Part shown: positions 52,290 through 63,414 of the stretch, piece after piece
How positions within the stretch are numbered: the first letter of the stretch is position 1
Layout of the letters: every line of letters starts with the position of its first letter
Assembly (NCBI GenBank): GCA_024449915.1
Contig: JAMZAV010003179.1
Coordinates: forward strand, 62,001 to 126,000
Direction of reading: 5' to 3'
DNA: 64,000 nucleotides
DNA from: Sweltsa coloradensis
Lineage: Eukaryota; Arthropoda; Insecta; Plecoptera; Chloroperlidae
Position numbers and translations under genes: made by a program
The notes under the pieces: generated by a model
Seen by the model: only the letters and a program-made list of their open reading frames with translations
Told to the model about the DNA's origin: nothing
The model's database searches: none

Positions 52290-52655
52290 CCGGGGTAGAA
52301 TTGGCCCAGAGCATGCCTCTACTAATCATACAAGGCGATTCAAGAAAAAAAGTACACCTCGCAAATATCAGCTAGTAAGAAGGGAAGTTTTTACTCCCCG
52401 AAACAAGTGGCAAGCTCTGGCAGTCGTCGTCGGAGAATCCTTCCCCTTCCTTTGACGACCTCACCGACGACGACGACGACAATGACAACACGAACGATGA
52501 CAAAGACGATGACGACCGCGACGTGAGAACCCCCGCCCCTATTCCTCCCCTTACCCGTGACTGGTTCTGACCAGCATGGGCCCCGCCTCCCCATTGCCCC
52601 GAGGCTAGAGTGGTGCAATTAGACCTAACGGTTGACGCGCCCTTTATAAAAAAAA
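52290..52655 (+). mobile_element. SINE-B copy, near full length
   Basis: GCCCGGGGTAGAATTGGCCC, AGGCGATTCAAG, GGCAAGCTCTGGCAGTCGTC, GACTGGTTCTGACCAGCATG, AGACCTAACGGTTGACGCGC. First of the plus-strand series. Confidence 0.88.
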
Positions 52656-53039
52656 CGAAAATAAATTTCTTTTCTTTTTTATACTTAGAAATTAAATCAA
52701 ACACTATATACACGTTACAAACTCATTTTAATAACTCACAATATCACATGCGGCTTAATATAACCTACCCGGTAGAAGCACCCTGTTTTCTCACGTCGTC
52801 GTCCATAAAGCACATCATCCCAATGTAATCATTTTATCAGAACATTATGCAATATTTTGTTACTGAATAAATTCTAGTGTTTAACATTCCTTTGTTAAAG
52901 TTATGATTAATTTAGCATTTATTTTTCATAAAAACCATATCGTAAAAGGCGAGTATAGAGACTAAGACAAACGGCGGCCGCGCCCTTAAATCCAAGTAGA
53001 TTAAACAACATTTAATACATTTTGATATTGAAATCAGTA

Positions 53040-53195
53040 GGTTCTATGTTTTATATTTTAAATTCCAAAATGTAAAACAATATGTAATACAATAAAATAC
53101 CAAATTCAATTTATAACTTACAATACTGGAGGCGGCGCAATAAGATCTAACCAGTTGAAGCGCCCTTGTTTCTCACGTTGTCGTGAACATGCACT
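53040..53195 (+). mobile_element. LINE-C 3' fragment
   Basis: CTTACAATACTGGAGGCGGC, GATCTAACCAGTTGAAGCGC, CCTTGTTTCTCACGTTGTCG. Confidence 0.75.
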
Positions 53196-53424
53196 GGAAC
53201 CTTATTTTAAAATACAGTGTTCAACCTTTTTTTAAATTGTATAATTTATTTAACTTTACGAATTAAGAAAATATATCATTCTTTTAAATTTCTCGCTACC
53301 CGTTGATGAGATTATTATTTATCTGGTTGTTTTGACAGAAAAATATCATCAATCGTTGAATATCATCGCTACAAAACATCAAGATAAATAAATATGTTAT
53401 GATAATATATTTTTGTCACTAGTC

Positions 53425-53735
53425 TAGGCCGGGTAGGATTAAAAACAAATCATTGGTCTGCTAATCTTAAAGAGCGAGGAAAGAGATAAAGACCATCTCG
53501 CAAACATCAGTTAGTAACTAGAGAGTATATTTCTGCCTAAAAGTAGAGGCGATCTATGGCAGTTGTCGTCGGTAACCCATCCTCTTCCCTAGATTACTTC
53601 CCAGACGACGACTAAGAAGACGACGACCATGACAACATGAAACAATGACAAAGACGAAGACGACCGCGACGTGGGAACCTCTATTCCCTACCCCTACACG
53701 TGGTACTGGTAGGTTCTGACCAGTATGGGCCCCCC
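53425..53735 (+). mobile_element. SINE-B copy
   Basis: TAGGCCGGGTAGGATT, ATTGGTCTGCTAATCTTAAA, CATCTCGCAAACATCAG, GGCGATCTATGGCAGTTGTC, GTTCTGACCAGTATGGG. Confidence 0.78.
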
Positions 53736-54054
53736 AATCCCATATATATGTATATTTCTACTTTTTTTGAAAGCTTCTTGTATTAGGCCTACTATTGTAT
53801 ATATTGTATATATCGTGTGTCTACTGTGTATGTATGATGAATATTTAGTGCATATTGATACTATATTCTATTTAACAAACTCTGACGAAACCAATATATG
53901 TTCAATGTTTAAGTCAATCTGGTGAATAAATTGTCCCATCTTATCCCCTAGGTTAGGGTGGCGTATTATAATCTTACGCTTGACACGATCTTATACCAGA
54001 TAAACTTAACTAAACTAAAAACTGAAACTTTCCCTTTAATATTTTAAAACACTT

Positions 54055-54230
54055 CCATGCCCTCCCCTTGCTTGTGGCTGGTTCTAACCAGCACAAGCTT
54101 GCCCGTCTCCCCACGTCACCCCTTTCGTTCCTCCCCTTTGGAAAATATATAGTTATAAACTAACTCATAACCAACTACATTATCACAGATGGCGTAATAT
54201 GACCTAACGGTTGACGCACCCTTAAACCTA
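54055..54230 (+). mobile_element. SINE-B 3' fragment
   Basis: GGCTGGTTCTAACCAGCACA then GGCGTAATATGACCTAACGG and TTGACGCACCC, with an insertion between. Confidence 0.7.
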
Positions 54231-54239
54231 ATAAACATC

Positions 54240-54450
54240 AAACATTAATAATCAAAATGAACTTATTACAACTACATCGTCTCTATCATATTATTTCCTT
54301 TTATCAACTTAGAAAACAATATTTTCATCAAACTCACACCATAAACTCATTTCATCAACTTACTTCATCCCCTAGGATAGAGGGGCGCGATATGACCTAT
54401 TTGGTTGAAGCGCCCTAGTTTCTCACGTAGTCGTCGCTGTGTAGTAGTGG
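54240..54450 (+). mobile_element. LINE-C 3' UTR fragment
   Basis: TTAGAAAACAATATTTTCAT, CACCATAAACTCATTTCATC, TATGACCTATTTGGTTGAAG, CGCCCTAGTTTCTCACG. A short SINE-B-like word (CCCCTAGGATAGAGGGGCG) is embedded. Confidence 0.72.
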
Positions 54451-54529
54451 GCGTAGTCTTTTAGGATGTTGACCTTCGATTCTACAATATATTATACGTT
54501 ATTATTGTTCTCAGCAAAACATCAGGGTT

Positions 54530-54780
54530 TACGGGTGTTGTTTGGGCTTCTCCACGAGGAGAGACCACACGTAAGAAAGCGACCTTTAGACCACTCGTTG
54601 TTATAGGACGGTTTCAAAGTCAACGTTTACAAATTCCAAATCCTAGAACTAATGGATTCAAGTCCTAATCAGAAGTTATAATACTCCTGCCCATAGCGGG
54701 CATCGAACCCTGGACCTTGTTCTCACAGTTCGTCTCCGTCTGGGCAGGGGTTAGCTCAACCAGGGGTATCCTTATGCCGA
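54530..54780 (-). mobile_element. SINE-A copy with tRNA-like head
   Basis: On minus the head reads CCTGGTTGAGCTAACCCCTG and CAGGGTTCGATGCCCGC (consensus B-box), followed by the SINE-A body in diverged form (CCATTAGTTCTAGGATTTGG, TTTGTAAACGTTGACTTTGA, AACCGTCCTATAACAACGA). It shows that SINE-A is tRNA-derived. Confidence 0.7.
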
Positions 54781-54984
54781 TAGTGTAGGACGAGAAAAGA
54801 AGCTAAGTCCATCTCTCTGGCTCTGGTAGACGTCAACTCATGCAAAAAATTGTAAAAATTCTTACCAACCTCTCTTCAAGCCAACTATACGTAGAACACA
54901 ATAAATAAAAAACGGTACGGGATATTTCGTCTTCGCATTAGGATATTTTTCAAAATAATTACACGATTGCTATATATTATAGAT

Positions 54985-55310
54985 AATCGTAAAAGGCGAT
55001 TCAAGAGAAAAAGTCCATCTCGCAAACATAAGCTAGTAAGAGCGGAGTTTCTAACACCCCGAAACTAGAGGCGAGCTCTGGCAATCGTCGTCGGGGACCT
55101 TGCCCCCCTTCCCTTGACGACCCCCGGCGACGATGACAATGACACAACGAACGATGACAAAGACAATGACGACCGCGACGTGAGAAACCCCCCTTCCTCC
55201 CCTACCCGTGGCTGGCTCTGACCAGCATGGGCTCCTTCTCCCCAGCCCCATAGGCTAGAGTGGTGCATTATGACCTAATGGTTGACGCGTCCTTAATCCA
55301 AATAAACCAA
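54985..55310 (+). mobile_element. SINE-B copy, near full length
   Basis: ATCGTAAAAGGCGATTCAAG, CATCTCGCAAACATAAGC, GGCGAGCTCTGGCAATCGTC, GGCTGGCTCTGACCAGCATG, TGACCTAATGGTTGACGCG, then CAAATAAACCAAACC. Confidence 0.9.
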
Positions 55311-56529
55311 ACCACAAAATGAAATCTTTTCATTGAATATTATTATTAAAATCACATTTTAAAATTTTTTTTCCATTAAACAATCATTATTTACACATAT
55401 TTTGCTATAACGCCACTACGATAACCCACCTTACTTAGATTTTTTCTGGATGTTTTATAAGTAATATTTTTCTTTCTTTACTTAAATTCGCAACGTCTCT
55501 ATCAAGATTGATACAATGTAGGGATTAATACTATACTAATTTGGATAAGGACGCGTCAACCGTTAGGTTATTATAATGAAATACGATTGTCAGTCTATTT
55601 TTCAAAAGGCTATATCCAGCTTATCTATTGCGGAATTGGCAACTTACGAGATATGTTTTTAAATTTCAATGTTAAATTATTACCCATGGTTAAAGGACGC
55701 CTCAACTAAACGAAATCAATTTTATTGAAAAATGATTATTAAATTGAATAAATATAATTGACAGCCACAGCTTAGTCATATGTTAATAAGATGAACACTC
55801 ACATTACGCATCCGCGCAGCTTACGCTGTATCGCTACTGCTGTAATGCAGCTTCACGACACATTTGCGCAACTAACGCAGTAAGCCCGCGCAAGAGTCAC
55901 GGCCGCGAAGATGCAGTTTCACGTGTAAGTAGTGCGTTGTTTACTATAGAGGATTGCTAAACTAAATTATCTGGTAAACATCATCCTTTTACTAAAGAAT
56001 ATATTAGAAACAAATATTGCAATAATTTATTATTTTAAAAGCATTGTAATTGAACATAAATCAAACGCTAAGAAAATAAATACTAGGATCTATTTCTTTA
56101 CGGAGCGCAATGAAAGTAGTGCTACGACGCAGACGCGTGGGGTTATTTCACTTCACACATTGTTGAAGATCCCAAACAAGCGAAGGTATAAACGCCACAC
56201 AGAGCAATGTCAGACGTGTTTGCACAATTGGCTAAGATAATATTGAATATCGTCACAAATATTAGGAGTTGCTTTGATAGAAGACGATTTATTGAAGAGC
56301 TGAGGAAAATAGAGTAAATTTGTCTATGATAGACTTGATTTTTGTTGTATACTGCAGGCCTGGCCTCGACAGAATAATAGGTAGGGGCCTAGCTAAACAG
56401 CCAGGCTACAAGGAAGGCTAGCAGTTTCTGCACTAGGGTGACTTGTCTCTCGAGTCATCTATGGCTGGGTCTAGCCAGCATAGGCCTTGTATCATTTGAA
56501 CTATTTTACCCCTTTCTTAACCTACCCAT
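55311..56529. other. largely unassigned, no gene seen
   Basis: 55545-55575 holds a short reverse SINE-B end (GACGCGTCAACCGTTAGG). The stretch 55790-55930 is relatively GC-rich with repeated CGCAAC- and CGCAGT-type words. No open frame or exon is recognised. Confidence 0.4.
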
Positions 56530-56815
56530 GGCTGGTTCTGTCCAGGACGCTAGTGCCCTCCCCATATTCCCTGGGCTAGCGTGGAGCAATATGACCAAAT
56601 GATTGACGCACTCTTGGACCAAATAGACCAAGACTATTAATATAGCAGGTCTATAATGAATGATTTGTTACTTCATGAACGATGACAAAGACCTACCCTC
56701 CCCTTACCCGTGGCTGGTTCTGACCAGCATGAAACTTACCAACCTATATCCCCAATGTTATAGAGTTAAATTTTGACCTAGTGGTTGACACGTCCTTCAT
56801 ACAATAAACTTAAAA
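56530..56815 (+). mobile_element. two SINE-B 3' fragments
   Basis: GGCTGGTTCTGTCCAGGACG with ATATGACCAAATGATTGACG, and GGCTGGTTCTGACCAGCATG with TGACCTAGTGGTTGACACG. Confidence 0.72.
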
Positions 56816-57004
56816 CTAGTTCAATCTCTGTCTTGGTCTATAGGTAGGCCTAATGGTGAGAGCCAGAATCGAAGCTGGAATGTAGGCTATAGTCTCACTA
56901 TCTATGCATGTCTGCGTTTAGCCAACCTAGATCATTAGATAAACCACAACAGAGACAGAAGTAGAATAAATAGACACAGAGAATGACCCAGCTAATCGAA
57001 GACC

Positions 57005-57155
57005 TACCAAGACAATACAAGAGATTACTTCGTAAACATCATCTAGTAAGCGGGAGTATATTACTCCTCGAAACTTGAGGCGAGCTCTCGCAATCGTCGT
57101 CGGGGACACTTCCCCTTCCCTTGACGACCTCCTAGACGACGACGACAATGAACTG
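57005..57155 (+). mobile_element. SINE-B 5' fragment
   Basis: CGTAAACATCATCTAGTAAG, GGCGAGCTCTCGCAATCGTC and GACGACCTCCTAGACGACGA, ending where LINE-C sequence begins. Confidence 0.75.
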
Positions 57156-57905
57156 TGAATCCCACACTGATGAAAACATCGTCCTCCTACGTCTCGACTC
57201 TCACGTAGAGAAGGGGTGGTATTGTCCCTAATTAAAAAAGACCACACACGCCTAACTCAGCTTCCCCTTTTTTAATTTAGTTAATTAATTAATTACATTA
57301 ATTATCCTTATGAATTTGTTACCAAAATTATTGTGTTTTATTACATTGTGGTTGTATAATTAGTATTTCAAATATAACTTGAGATGGTAGTTAATTATTT
57401 TATCTTCATCTATGTTAGTAGATTAATCTGGTTATCCTACTCTGTAAAACAGTTTTTAACTAAATACGATGGACGTTAATTAAATAAATATATTAAACTG
57501 AATGTGAATCATGTGATGTACATTTAACCGTTCATCTATCGATAGCAGAATGTACCAAATATGATGCCTTGCGCACGCAATTTGATCTCTCATAATCCTA
57601 TGATAACTTCTATCATATGATAACGGCGACAAACTTTCTAAATTTTTCTTTCAAAGTTCTTTATTTCACAAAATGTAATTCACATCAAACACATTTAATT
57701 TTTATCTTAATCATTAATTTTTCTTTTGGGTGTACTATCACCACCATCAACTTCTCTCTTTCATTATATACTTAAAGAAAACAATATAATCATCAAAAAC
57801 ATCATAAACTCACTTCATCAACTTCCAATATCACAGGCGGCGCAAAGTGACCTCACCGGTTGAAGCGCCCTAGATTCTCACGTCGTCGTGGATTCTTTGA
57901 ATCGC
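57156..57905 (+). mobile_element. LINE-C copy, ORF2 end and 3' UTR
   Basis: The ORF2 remnant 57175-57270 reads LDSHVEKGW and a KKDHTRLTQ-like word. 57295-57490 is LINE-A-like 3' end (ATCCTACTCTGTAAAACAG). The UTR resumes to TATCACAGGCGGCGCAAAGT, CACCGGTTGAAGCGCCCTAG and TCTCACGTCGTCG. Confidence 0.65.
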
Positions 57906-58024
57906 AAGGGTTTGTTGGTGAAATCGTGAACAAAGAACCGCGAGTCATTCTGAGGTCATGTTCGGTTTCCATTGGGAGTCTTGGCGCCAACACAGACGGA
58001 CGGACTAATAAAATATGCGCATAG

Positions 58025-58150
58025 GAGATATAATATGACGAGTGAACAATGCCGAAGACGATTGCGATCACGACGTGAGACCCCCCCCTCCTACCCTACC
58101 CGTGGCTGGTTCTGACCAGCATGGGTCTTAATCCAAATAAACCAAAAACT
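58025..58150 (+). mobile_element. SINE-B 3' fragment
   Basis: GATCACGACGTGAGACCC, GGCTGGTTCTGACCAGCATG, then CTTAATCCAAATAAACCAAA. The TTATGACCTAACGG segment has been deleted. Confidence 0.75.
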
Positions 58151-58320
58151 CCCAATCATACGATGAACTCGAAATACACAACATTTCTTATCCGAAGTAA
58201 TTTGTTCCACCAATTAAATTCACGTCACATATACTTTCCACATAAATATTTTGTCGGTTGTCATCACTTTCATGTCTATGATTATTTCTTTTATTATTTA
58301 TTACAAACTATGATCATTTA

Positions 58321-58985
58321 ATTTTCATTATTGCTTTGATTATGATATAAACAATGTATTTTCAACTATATTTTTCTGCCTAGATTGTCTGGTTGCCGCC
58401 CACTGATGGAGCTTGCAACTTGATTTAGGTGTCCTGTATCATTGCTGTGATCAGTTTGACATGAAATTTTTTAAATAATTATATATTTTGATATAATTAT
58501 ATATATGAGTCAAGATTTAAAACACAAAAATGAATAAAGATATCGCTTTTCGGTGGTTTCTTCCGCGAAAGTTTGATTATACTCCCTGATTTGCTGTTCC
58601 TGATTTTTGGAAAAACCCTCATATTCGTTTGAGTGGATGTCTAATAAATCAGTTTTTCTTTTTCGTTTTTCTTTTTTAAGGGTTTTTTTTTCCCTTTTTT
58701 CCCTTTTTTTTCTTTTTTTTCTTTTATTTTCTTTTTTTTTCATTCTCCACCCTTTTTATATTTGATTCATTCATTAAATGCATATAATATCATTCATTTG
58801 TTCCCAAAAATTCTTGTGTTTAATGCATTGTTGTTGTAATGCTACTATTTCAAATATTTACGAAAATGTAATTTATTGTTGTTTCTGCATCTATGTATTT
58901 AGATTTATTTAGTTGTCCTCCTTTGTAATTTATTTTTTTAAACTAAAATAGGTTAGACTTTAAATAAAAAAATAAATAAATTAAC
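58321..58985 (+). mobile_element. LINE-A 3' UTR copy
   Basis: Matches 30690-30880 and 31010-31253: TTGCTTTGATTATGATATAA, CTGGTTGCCGCCCACTGATG, CATTCTCCACCCTTTT, TTAGTTGTCCTCCTTTGTAA. Between 58465 and 58735 a different segment replaces the HLE fragment of the first copy; on minus it has a short frame containing RKTDLLDIHSNEYEGFSKNQ of unknown identity. Confidence 0.8.
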
Positions 58986-59099
58986 CATTGATCATTTAAG
59001 GCTTTTCGCGGCACGAGATTTCCACAGATTATGAGTGTTTCTAGCAAGATATTGGCGAGCGTCGATGCCGTTTCTTGTTGTAAATTAAACAAACAAGAA

Positions 59100-59205
59100 T
59101 AAACAATGATAAATACCCAAGAAACTCAAATCAATAATTTTTTAATATCACTGGTGGCGCAAATGACCTAAGGGGTTTGAAGCGCTCTAGTTTCTCACGT
59201 TCTCG
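59100..59205 (+). mobile_element. LINE-C 3' fragment
   Basis: TATCACTGGTGGCGCAAATG, ACCTAAGGGGTTTGAAGCGC, TCTAGTTTCTCACGTTCTCG. Confidence 0.7.
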
Positions 59206-59244
59206 TATTTGAATCGACTGGTTTGTAACTTATGTGATAAGATT

Positions 59245-59310
59245 TTTTTAGTTGCCCCTCCTTTGAAAATCAGTTTTTTAACTGAATCTGATAGACGGTA
59301 AATAAATAAA
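59245..59310 (+). mobile_element. LINE-A 3'-end fragment
   Basis: AGTTGCCCCTCCTTTGAAAA, TCAGTTTTTTAACTGAATC, then TAAATAAATAAATAA. Confidence 0.65.
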
Positions 59311-59800
59311 TAACCAAAAATGTCGGTTGTCACAAACTAGTCTATTAAGAAATGATTGTCAGGGGGGGGGGGGTTAAGTGCACCTTCGTACGCTACCTCG
59401 GGGCAGTGTCGGGCTGTTAGCCCTCTATGTTGTCTCTATGAACATGTTTGAAAATGCATTGTCCACTTAAACACACAGTGTCATAAGGGTCCGTGTTTTA
59501 CCCACCCGAGCTGACCCGACCCGAGAACCCGAAGCAGTTTAGTACCCGAACCCCGGGCCCCGGGACTGTCACAACCTCCACCCGCACAGTCCTAGAAATA
59601 ACCAACACCAAACATTAATTATAATAATGTTTATTAAAGTCAACTCTAGATAGAGAGTTGCCCTGTCTGGGCCCGGGATGAATTTAGCATCAGTATCAGC
59701 TAGAACGTAAGAAAGTGTATAATATAGCCTACTCCCTGAAACTAGAGGCGAGCTCTGGCGGTCGTCGTAAACTACTAAAAACACGCATGAAGACAAAGAC
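59311..59800. other. unassigned, with SINE-B fragment near 59640-59780
   Basis: TGTCTGGGCCCGGGATGAAT and CTAGAGGCGAGCTCTGGCGG are SINE-B words in plus orientation. The rest, including the CCCGAGCTGACCCG-type stretch near 59505, is not assigned. Confidence 0.5.
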
Positions 59801-59811
59801 GATGACTCGTT

Positions 59812-60205
59812 GGCTCATTGGCTCTTTGGGCCCTTTGTGGTTAGGGGTTCTGTTTCCAATGATAAAAGGTCCAGGGTTTCGATTCCTGCTAGACGCAAAA
59901 TTTTTTTACTTCTGTTGGGGAAACTGAAGCCCATCAGTTCTTGGCTTAAAAATTTTTGTAAATGGGTGATTTTGGAGCCGTCCTAGCAACGAGGTACATA
60001 ATACATTATAAGGGTGATTCGAATAAGCCTTGTTGATTCTGACGCGTTTGCGTATGGAATCGCGTCCAGCTTGATTGTTCGGGTTCCTATGTAATATGCC
60101 GGTCTCTAGTTGGGCATTGTTCGCTTGTGGAGGGTTTGGTCGGCGCATACATGGTTGGCTTGATCTTTTTTAAAACTTTAATGTCCCCCACAAAAATCAG
60201 TCATG
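59812..60205 (+). mobile_element. SINE-A copy with tRNA-like head
   Basis: The head has TGGTTAGGGGTTCTG and CCAGGGTTTCGATTCCTGC (B-box-like), then CCCATCAGTTCTTGGCTTAA, TTTGGAGCCGTCCTAGCAAC, GCCTTGTTGATTCTGACG and CCCACAAAAATCAGT. The tail is lost. Confidence 0.75.
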
Positions 60206-60239
60206 TGATGGGTTGATTGACTCAAAAACACGAATTTTT

Positions 60240-60655
60240 TTTTATTTATGACGACCCGACGTGAGAGTTCCCTCTTTTCCCCCCATACCGTGGCTAGTTT
60301 TTAAACCGGCATGGGACTTTCTTGCCCCGTCTGTACCCGGGGTAGAATAAACCTAGAGCATGGCTCTGCTTATCGTTAAGGCGTTTCAATTGAAAAAGTC
60401 CATCAAATGTAAGAATATTAGGTCCCGAAACTAGAGGGGGAGCTCTGGCAATCGTGATCGGGGACTCCTCCCTCTCTCTTTTACGACCTCCTCCACGACG
60501 ACGACAATGAAACAACGAACGCTGACAAAGACGATGACGACCGCGACGTGAGAACGACCCTTTTCCTCCCTAACAGTGAGGGTTTCTGACCAGCATGTGA
60601 CTTTCCTCTCCATACCCCTCCCTTAGGATACATTAGTCTTAAATCCATACAAACA
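60240..60655 (+). mobile_element. SINE-B copies (fragment plus near full length)
   Basis: A 3' fragment (CGACGTGAGAGTTCCC, GTGGCTAGTTTTTAAACCGG) precedes a longer copy from 60325: TACCCGGGGTAGAATAAACC, CATGGCTCTGCTTATCGTTA, GGGAGCTCTGGCAATCGTGA, GTTTCTGACCAGCATG. Confidence 0.75.
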
Positions 60656-60759
60656 AAAAAACAAGTTAATTATAAAAATGTAGGGCCTCTTTATTATTTT
60701 TAAACTATGGGCTTTCACAATGCTTTTCAAAATAATGGAATCCTGTTTGAAAATGGCAA

Positions 60760-60935
60760 CATTAACAAATTGTTTTTGGAGGCTGTATGATTGTACAAGT
60801 CTTGAATTTACCTACCTTATCTTTTTTAAACTTAAAAAAAATAGTATCATTAAACGCACCATAAACGCATTTTATTAACTTACAATATCACAGACGGCGC
60901 AATGGTTGAAGCGCCTAAATATCTCACGCAAGTTT
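60760..60935 (+). mobile_element. LINE-C 3' fragment
   Basis: CACCATAAACGCATTTTATT, TACAATATCACAGACGGCGC, ATGGTTGAAGCGCC. The TGACCTAACC segment is deleted. Confidence 0.7.
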
Positions 60936-60959
60936 TGGTTTCAGGTACCGTATTTTTTG

Positions 60960-61220
60960 CATGGTGTGCTGATTCCTGCTCTAGTCTGAAGAATCTGCAG
61001 AACGGTGACTGTGGAGCCGTCCTGCAACGAGGAACATAAAACACTCATGTTGTTTAGAATCAGCCTTGTTGATTCTAGTGCTGTCCGCGGGTGGGAAACG
61101 TGTCCAGCTTGATTGAAACGTTTGTTTTCCTACTTAAATATGCCGGTCTCTAGTTGGTCATTGTTCGCTCGTCGATGGTGTCGGCGCCTGCAGGGTTGGC
61201 TTGGTCCTTCTGTTTACAAA
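60960..61220 (+). mobile_element. SINE-A fragment
   Basis: GACTGTGGAGCCGTCCTGCA, GCCTTGTTGATTCTAGTG, GTCGATGGTGTCGGCGCCTG, CAGGGTTGGCTTGGTC. Confidence 0.75.
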
Positions 61221-61259
61221 GTGGGAAGAATCAATTATAATATTTAAATTAGCATGCGT

Positions 61260-61600
61260 TGAATTCATTCAAAACGATGCGCAGAGACAACGTTGAACCT
61301 TAAACTTGACACTTATCACTTACAATGCGTACCAAGAGCAAGTCTTTGGGCCTCGAGATATTTTACATACTATTGTAAATTGGTATATTATATTTATTTA
61401 TTTAATAAAACCATAGAATAGCAGTTAATGCTTCTCTATAAAAATTAACCTTAATTAACAAAAACCAATTTTGTAATGAAACTTGACATAGTAATTTAGA
61501 ACCCACGCATTCAAAAAACTTAGAAAACATTGGACAGAAAAAGTCAACCACAAAGGCTCATCCATCAACGCGACTGAAAAAAGCGTTCACGAAGCGACCT
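61260..61600 (+). mobile_element. HLE-1A remnant
   Basis: Diverged AACTTGACACTTATCACTTA with CAATGCGTACCAAGAGCAAG, and the terminal words GGCTCATCCATCAACGCGAC and AAAAAGCGTT. It is interrupted by unrelated AT-rich sequence and lacks CTAG at its end. Confidence 0.6.
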
Positions 61601-61629
61601 AGTTTATAATTGTTATCGCCATCATCTTT

Positions 61630-61770
61630 AGCTAATCATCTTTTTTTCAGCCATAAAATTAACTCTAAAAAACCAGCAAAGCCACTTATTCAATTCATTA
61701 ACTTACAACATCACAGGCGGCGCAATATGACCTAACCGGTTGAAGCGCCCTAGTTTCTTACGTCGAGTTT
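61630..61770 (+). mobile_element. LINE-C 3' fragment
   Basis: TTACAACATCACAGGCGGCG, ATATGACCTAACCGGTTGAA and GCGCCCTAGTTTCTTACGTC. It is one of the cleanest LINE-C ends. Confidence 0.8.
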
Positions 61771-61899
61771 AAATTAAAATTTTCAGAAAATTTTAACCGG
61801 CCTGATTTCGTCAAAGACCAACGGCCCCCCCGCCCCGGCCCCTTGCCACCGGCTACCCACCACCATGCGCTCCAGTCTTTATTGTGGTTTTTTTCTGAC

Positions 61900-62060
61900 C
61901 CCGCACAGGGCCTGTCCACAACGCGTACCCCCCGCGTCACCCTTTACGTTCCACCCCTTTGAAAATATGTATTTATTCTAGTTATTAGCTAAGTAATGAA
62001 CTACGATTCGCAAGAGGCACAATATGACCTAACGTTTTAGCGCCCTTAAACCTCATTAAC
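61900..62060 (+). mobile_element. SINE-B 3' fragment
   Basis: GAGGCACAATATGACCTAAC, GTTTTAGCGCCCTTAAACC. Confidence 0.6.
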
Positions 62061-62074
62061 TTCATAAACTTAGA

Positions 62075-62325
62075 GACTAGTTGGGGCAATCGGTCGTCGG
62101 GGACACCCCCCCTTTCCCTTGGGCGACCCCCCCGACGACGACGACTAAATGACAACCAGACCGATATCAAAGACGATGACGACCACGACGTGAGAACCCC
62201 CCCTTTCGACCCTACCCGTGGCTGGTTCTGACCAGCATGGGCCACTCTACCACATATCCCCTAGGCTTAAGTGGCGCATTATGTCATGTAACGGTTTACG
62301 CGCCTTAATAAAAGTAAACAAAATT
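62075..62325 (+). mobile_element. SINE-B copy, 3' two-thirds
   Basis: GACGACGACGACTAAATGAC, GACGACCACGACGTGAGAAC, GGCTGGTTCTGACCAGCATG, TATGTCATGTAACGGTTTAC. Confidence 0.8.
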
Positions 62326-62329
62326 TAAA

Positions 62330-62425
62330 ACCTGCACTCAACTAATTCAATTCATTTAAAATTTCAATATCACAAAGGGGGCACAAACACACACCAAGTT
62401 GAAACGCCCTAGTTTTTTCAAGTGG
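62330..62425 (+). mobile_element. LINE-C 3' fragment
   Basis: TTTCAATATCACAAAGGGGG, then CCAAGTTGAAACGCCCTAG. Confidence 0.65.
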
Positions 62426-62544
62426 TACTTCATGGGGTTAGATGTTTTTTGGCTTACAAAATAAAGAGGGTAAAAAAGAAAAAAATATGACTTCATAATA
62501 TGTTAAACCAACCTAAAATTAAGGACAGAAACAACAGGCTATCC

Positions 62545-62820
62545 AAAGAAAGAGCATGGCTCTGCTAATCGTAACATAAGATTCAAGAAAAAACTTCCAT
62601 ATCGCAAAGATCAACTAGTAAGAAAGGTAGTTTCACCCCCGAAAAATAAAGGCGAGCTCCGGCAATCGTCGATGTGGGCACCCCCCCTTCACCTGACGAT
62701 ATCTCTGACGACGATGACAATGCCAACACGAACAATGAAACAAGATGGCGCCCCGCAGTATGAGAACCCCCCGTCCTCTCCCCCCCCCATGTCATGGATC
62801 TAACAAGCTTGAGACTTTTC
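62545..62820 (+). mobile_element. SINE-B copy, diverged
   Basis: GCATGGCTCTGCTAATCGTA, CATATCGCAAAGATCAACTA, GGCGAGCTCCGGCAATCGTC. Confidence 0.75.
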
Positions 62821-62825
62821 CCTTC

Positions 62826-63200
62826 AGGCCCTCGTCTGGGCCGGGGTAGAGTTTGTCCAGAGCATGGCTCTGCTAATCGTAAAAGGCGATTCAAGAAAAG
62901 TCCACCCCCGCAAACATCAGCTAGTTTTGTAGGGAAGTAGGCCTACATTACTCCCCGAATCTAGAGGCGAGCTCTGTCAATCGTCGTCGGGGACCTTGCC
63001 CCCTCCCCTTGACGACCCATCGACGACGATGACGAAAATGACACCACGAATGATGACAAAGGCAAGGGGACCCGCGACGTGGGAACCCTTTCCTCCCCTT
63101 GCCCGTGGCTGGTTCTGACCAGCATGGGCCCCTCCCCCCCCCCCTCAGGTTAGAGTGTTGCATTATGACCTAACGGTTGACGTGTCCTCAATACAATCTA
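62826..63200 (+). mobile_element. SINE-B copy, near full length
   Basis: CGTCTGGGCCGGGGTAGAGT, GCATGGCTCTGCTAATCGTA, CCCGCAAACATCAGCTAG, GGCGAGCTCTGTCAATCGTC, GGCTGGTTCTGACCAGCATG, TTATGACCTAACGGTTGACG. It is the most complete plus-strand copy and abuts the previous one head to tail. Confidence 0.9.
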
Positions 63201-63414
63201 ACCAAAAATATATATACGATAACGGCGAGTCGGCGATAAACTTTCTAAATTTCTCATTCAGAGTAATAAATTAAACACAATCACATCAAACACGTTTTCA
63301 TTATTTATTTTTCTCCATCCATGCAAATCAATCACTTTTCTTTTGCTTACCACCATCACCATCATTTGTTATGTTTTATAAACTAAGTAGTGGTAGCGGT
63401 ACGCAAAATAATAC

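Noticed and set aside
34569..63163. Many short ORFs with SRSSLSLSSFVVSLS or GHVAVVIVFVIV words
   Set aside because: They are translations of the CGTCGTCATCG-type segment of SINE-B, not membrane proteins.
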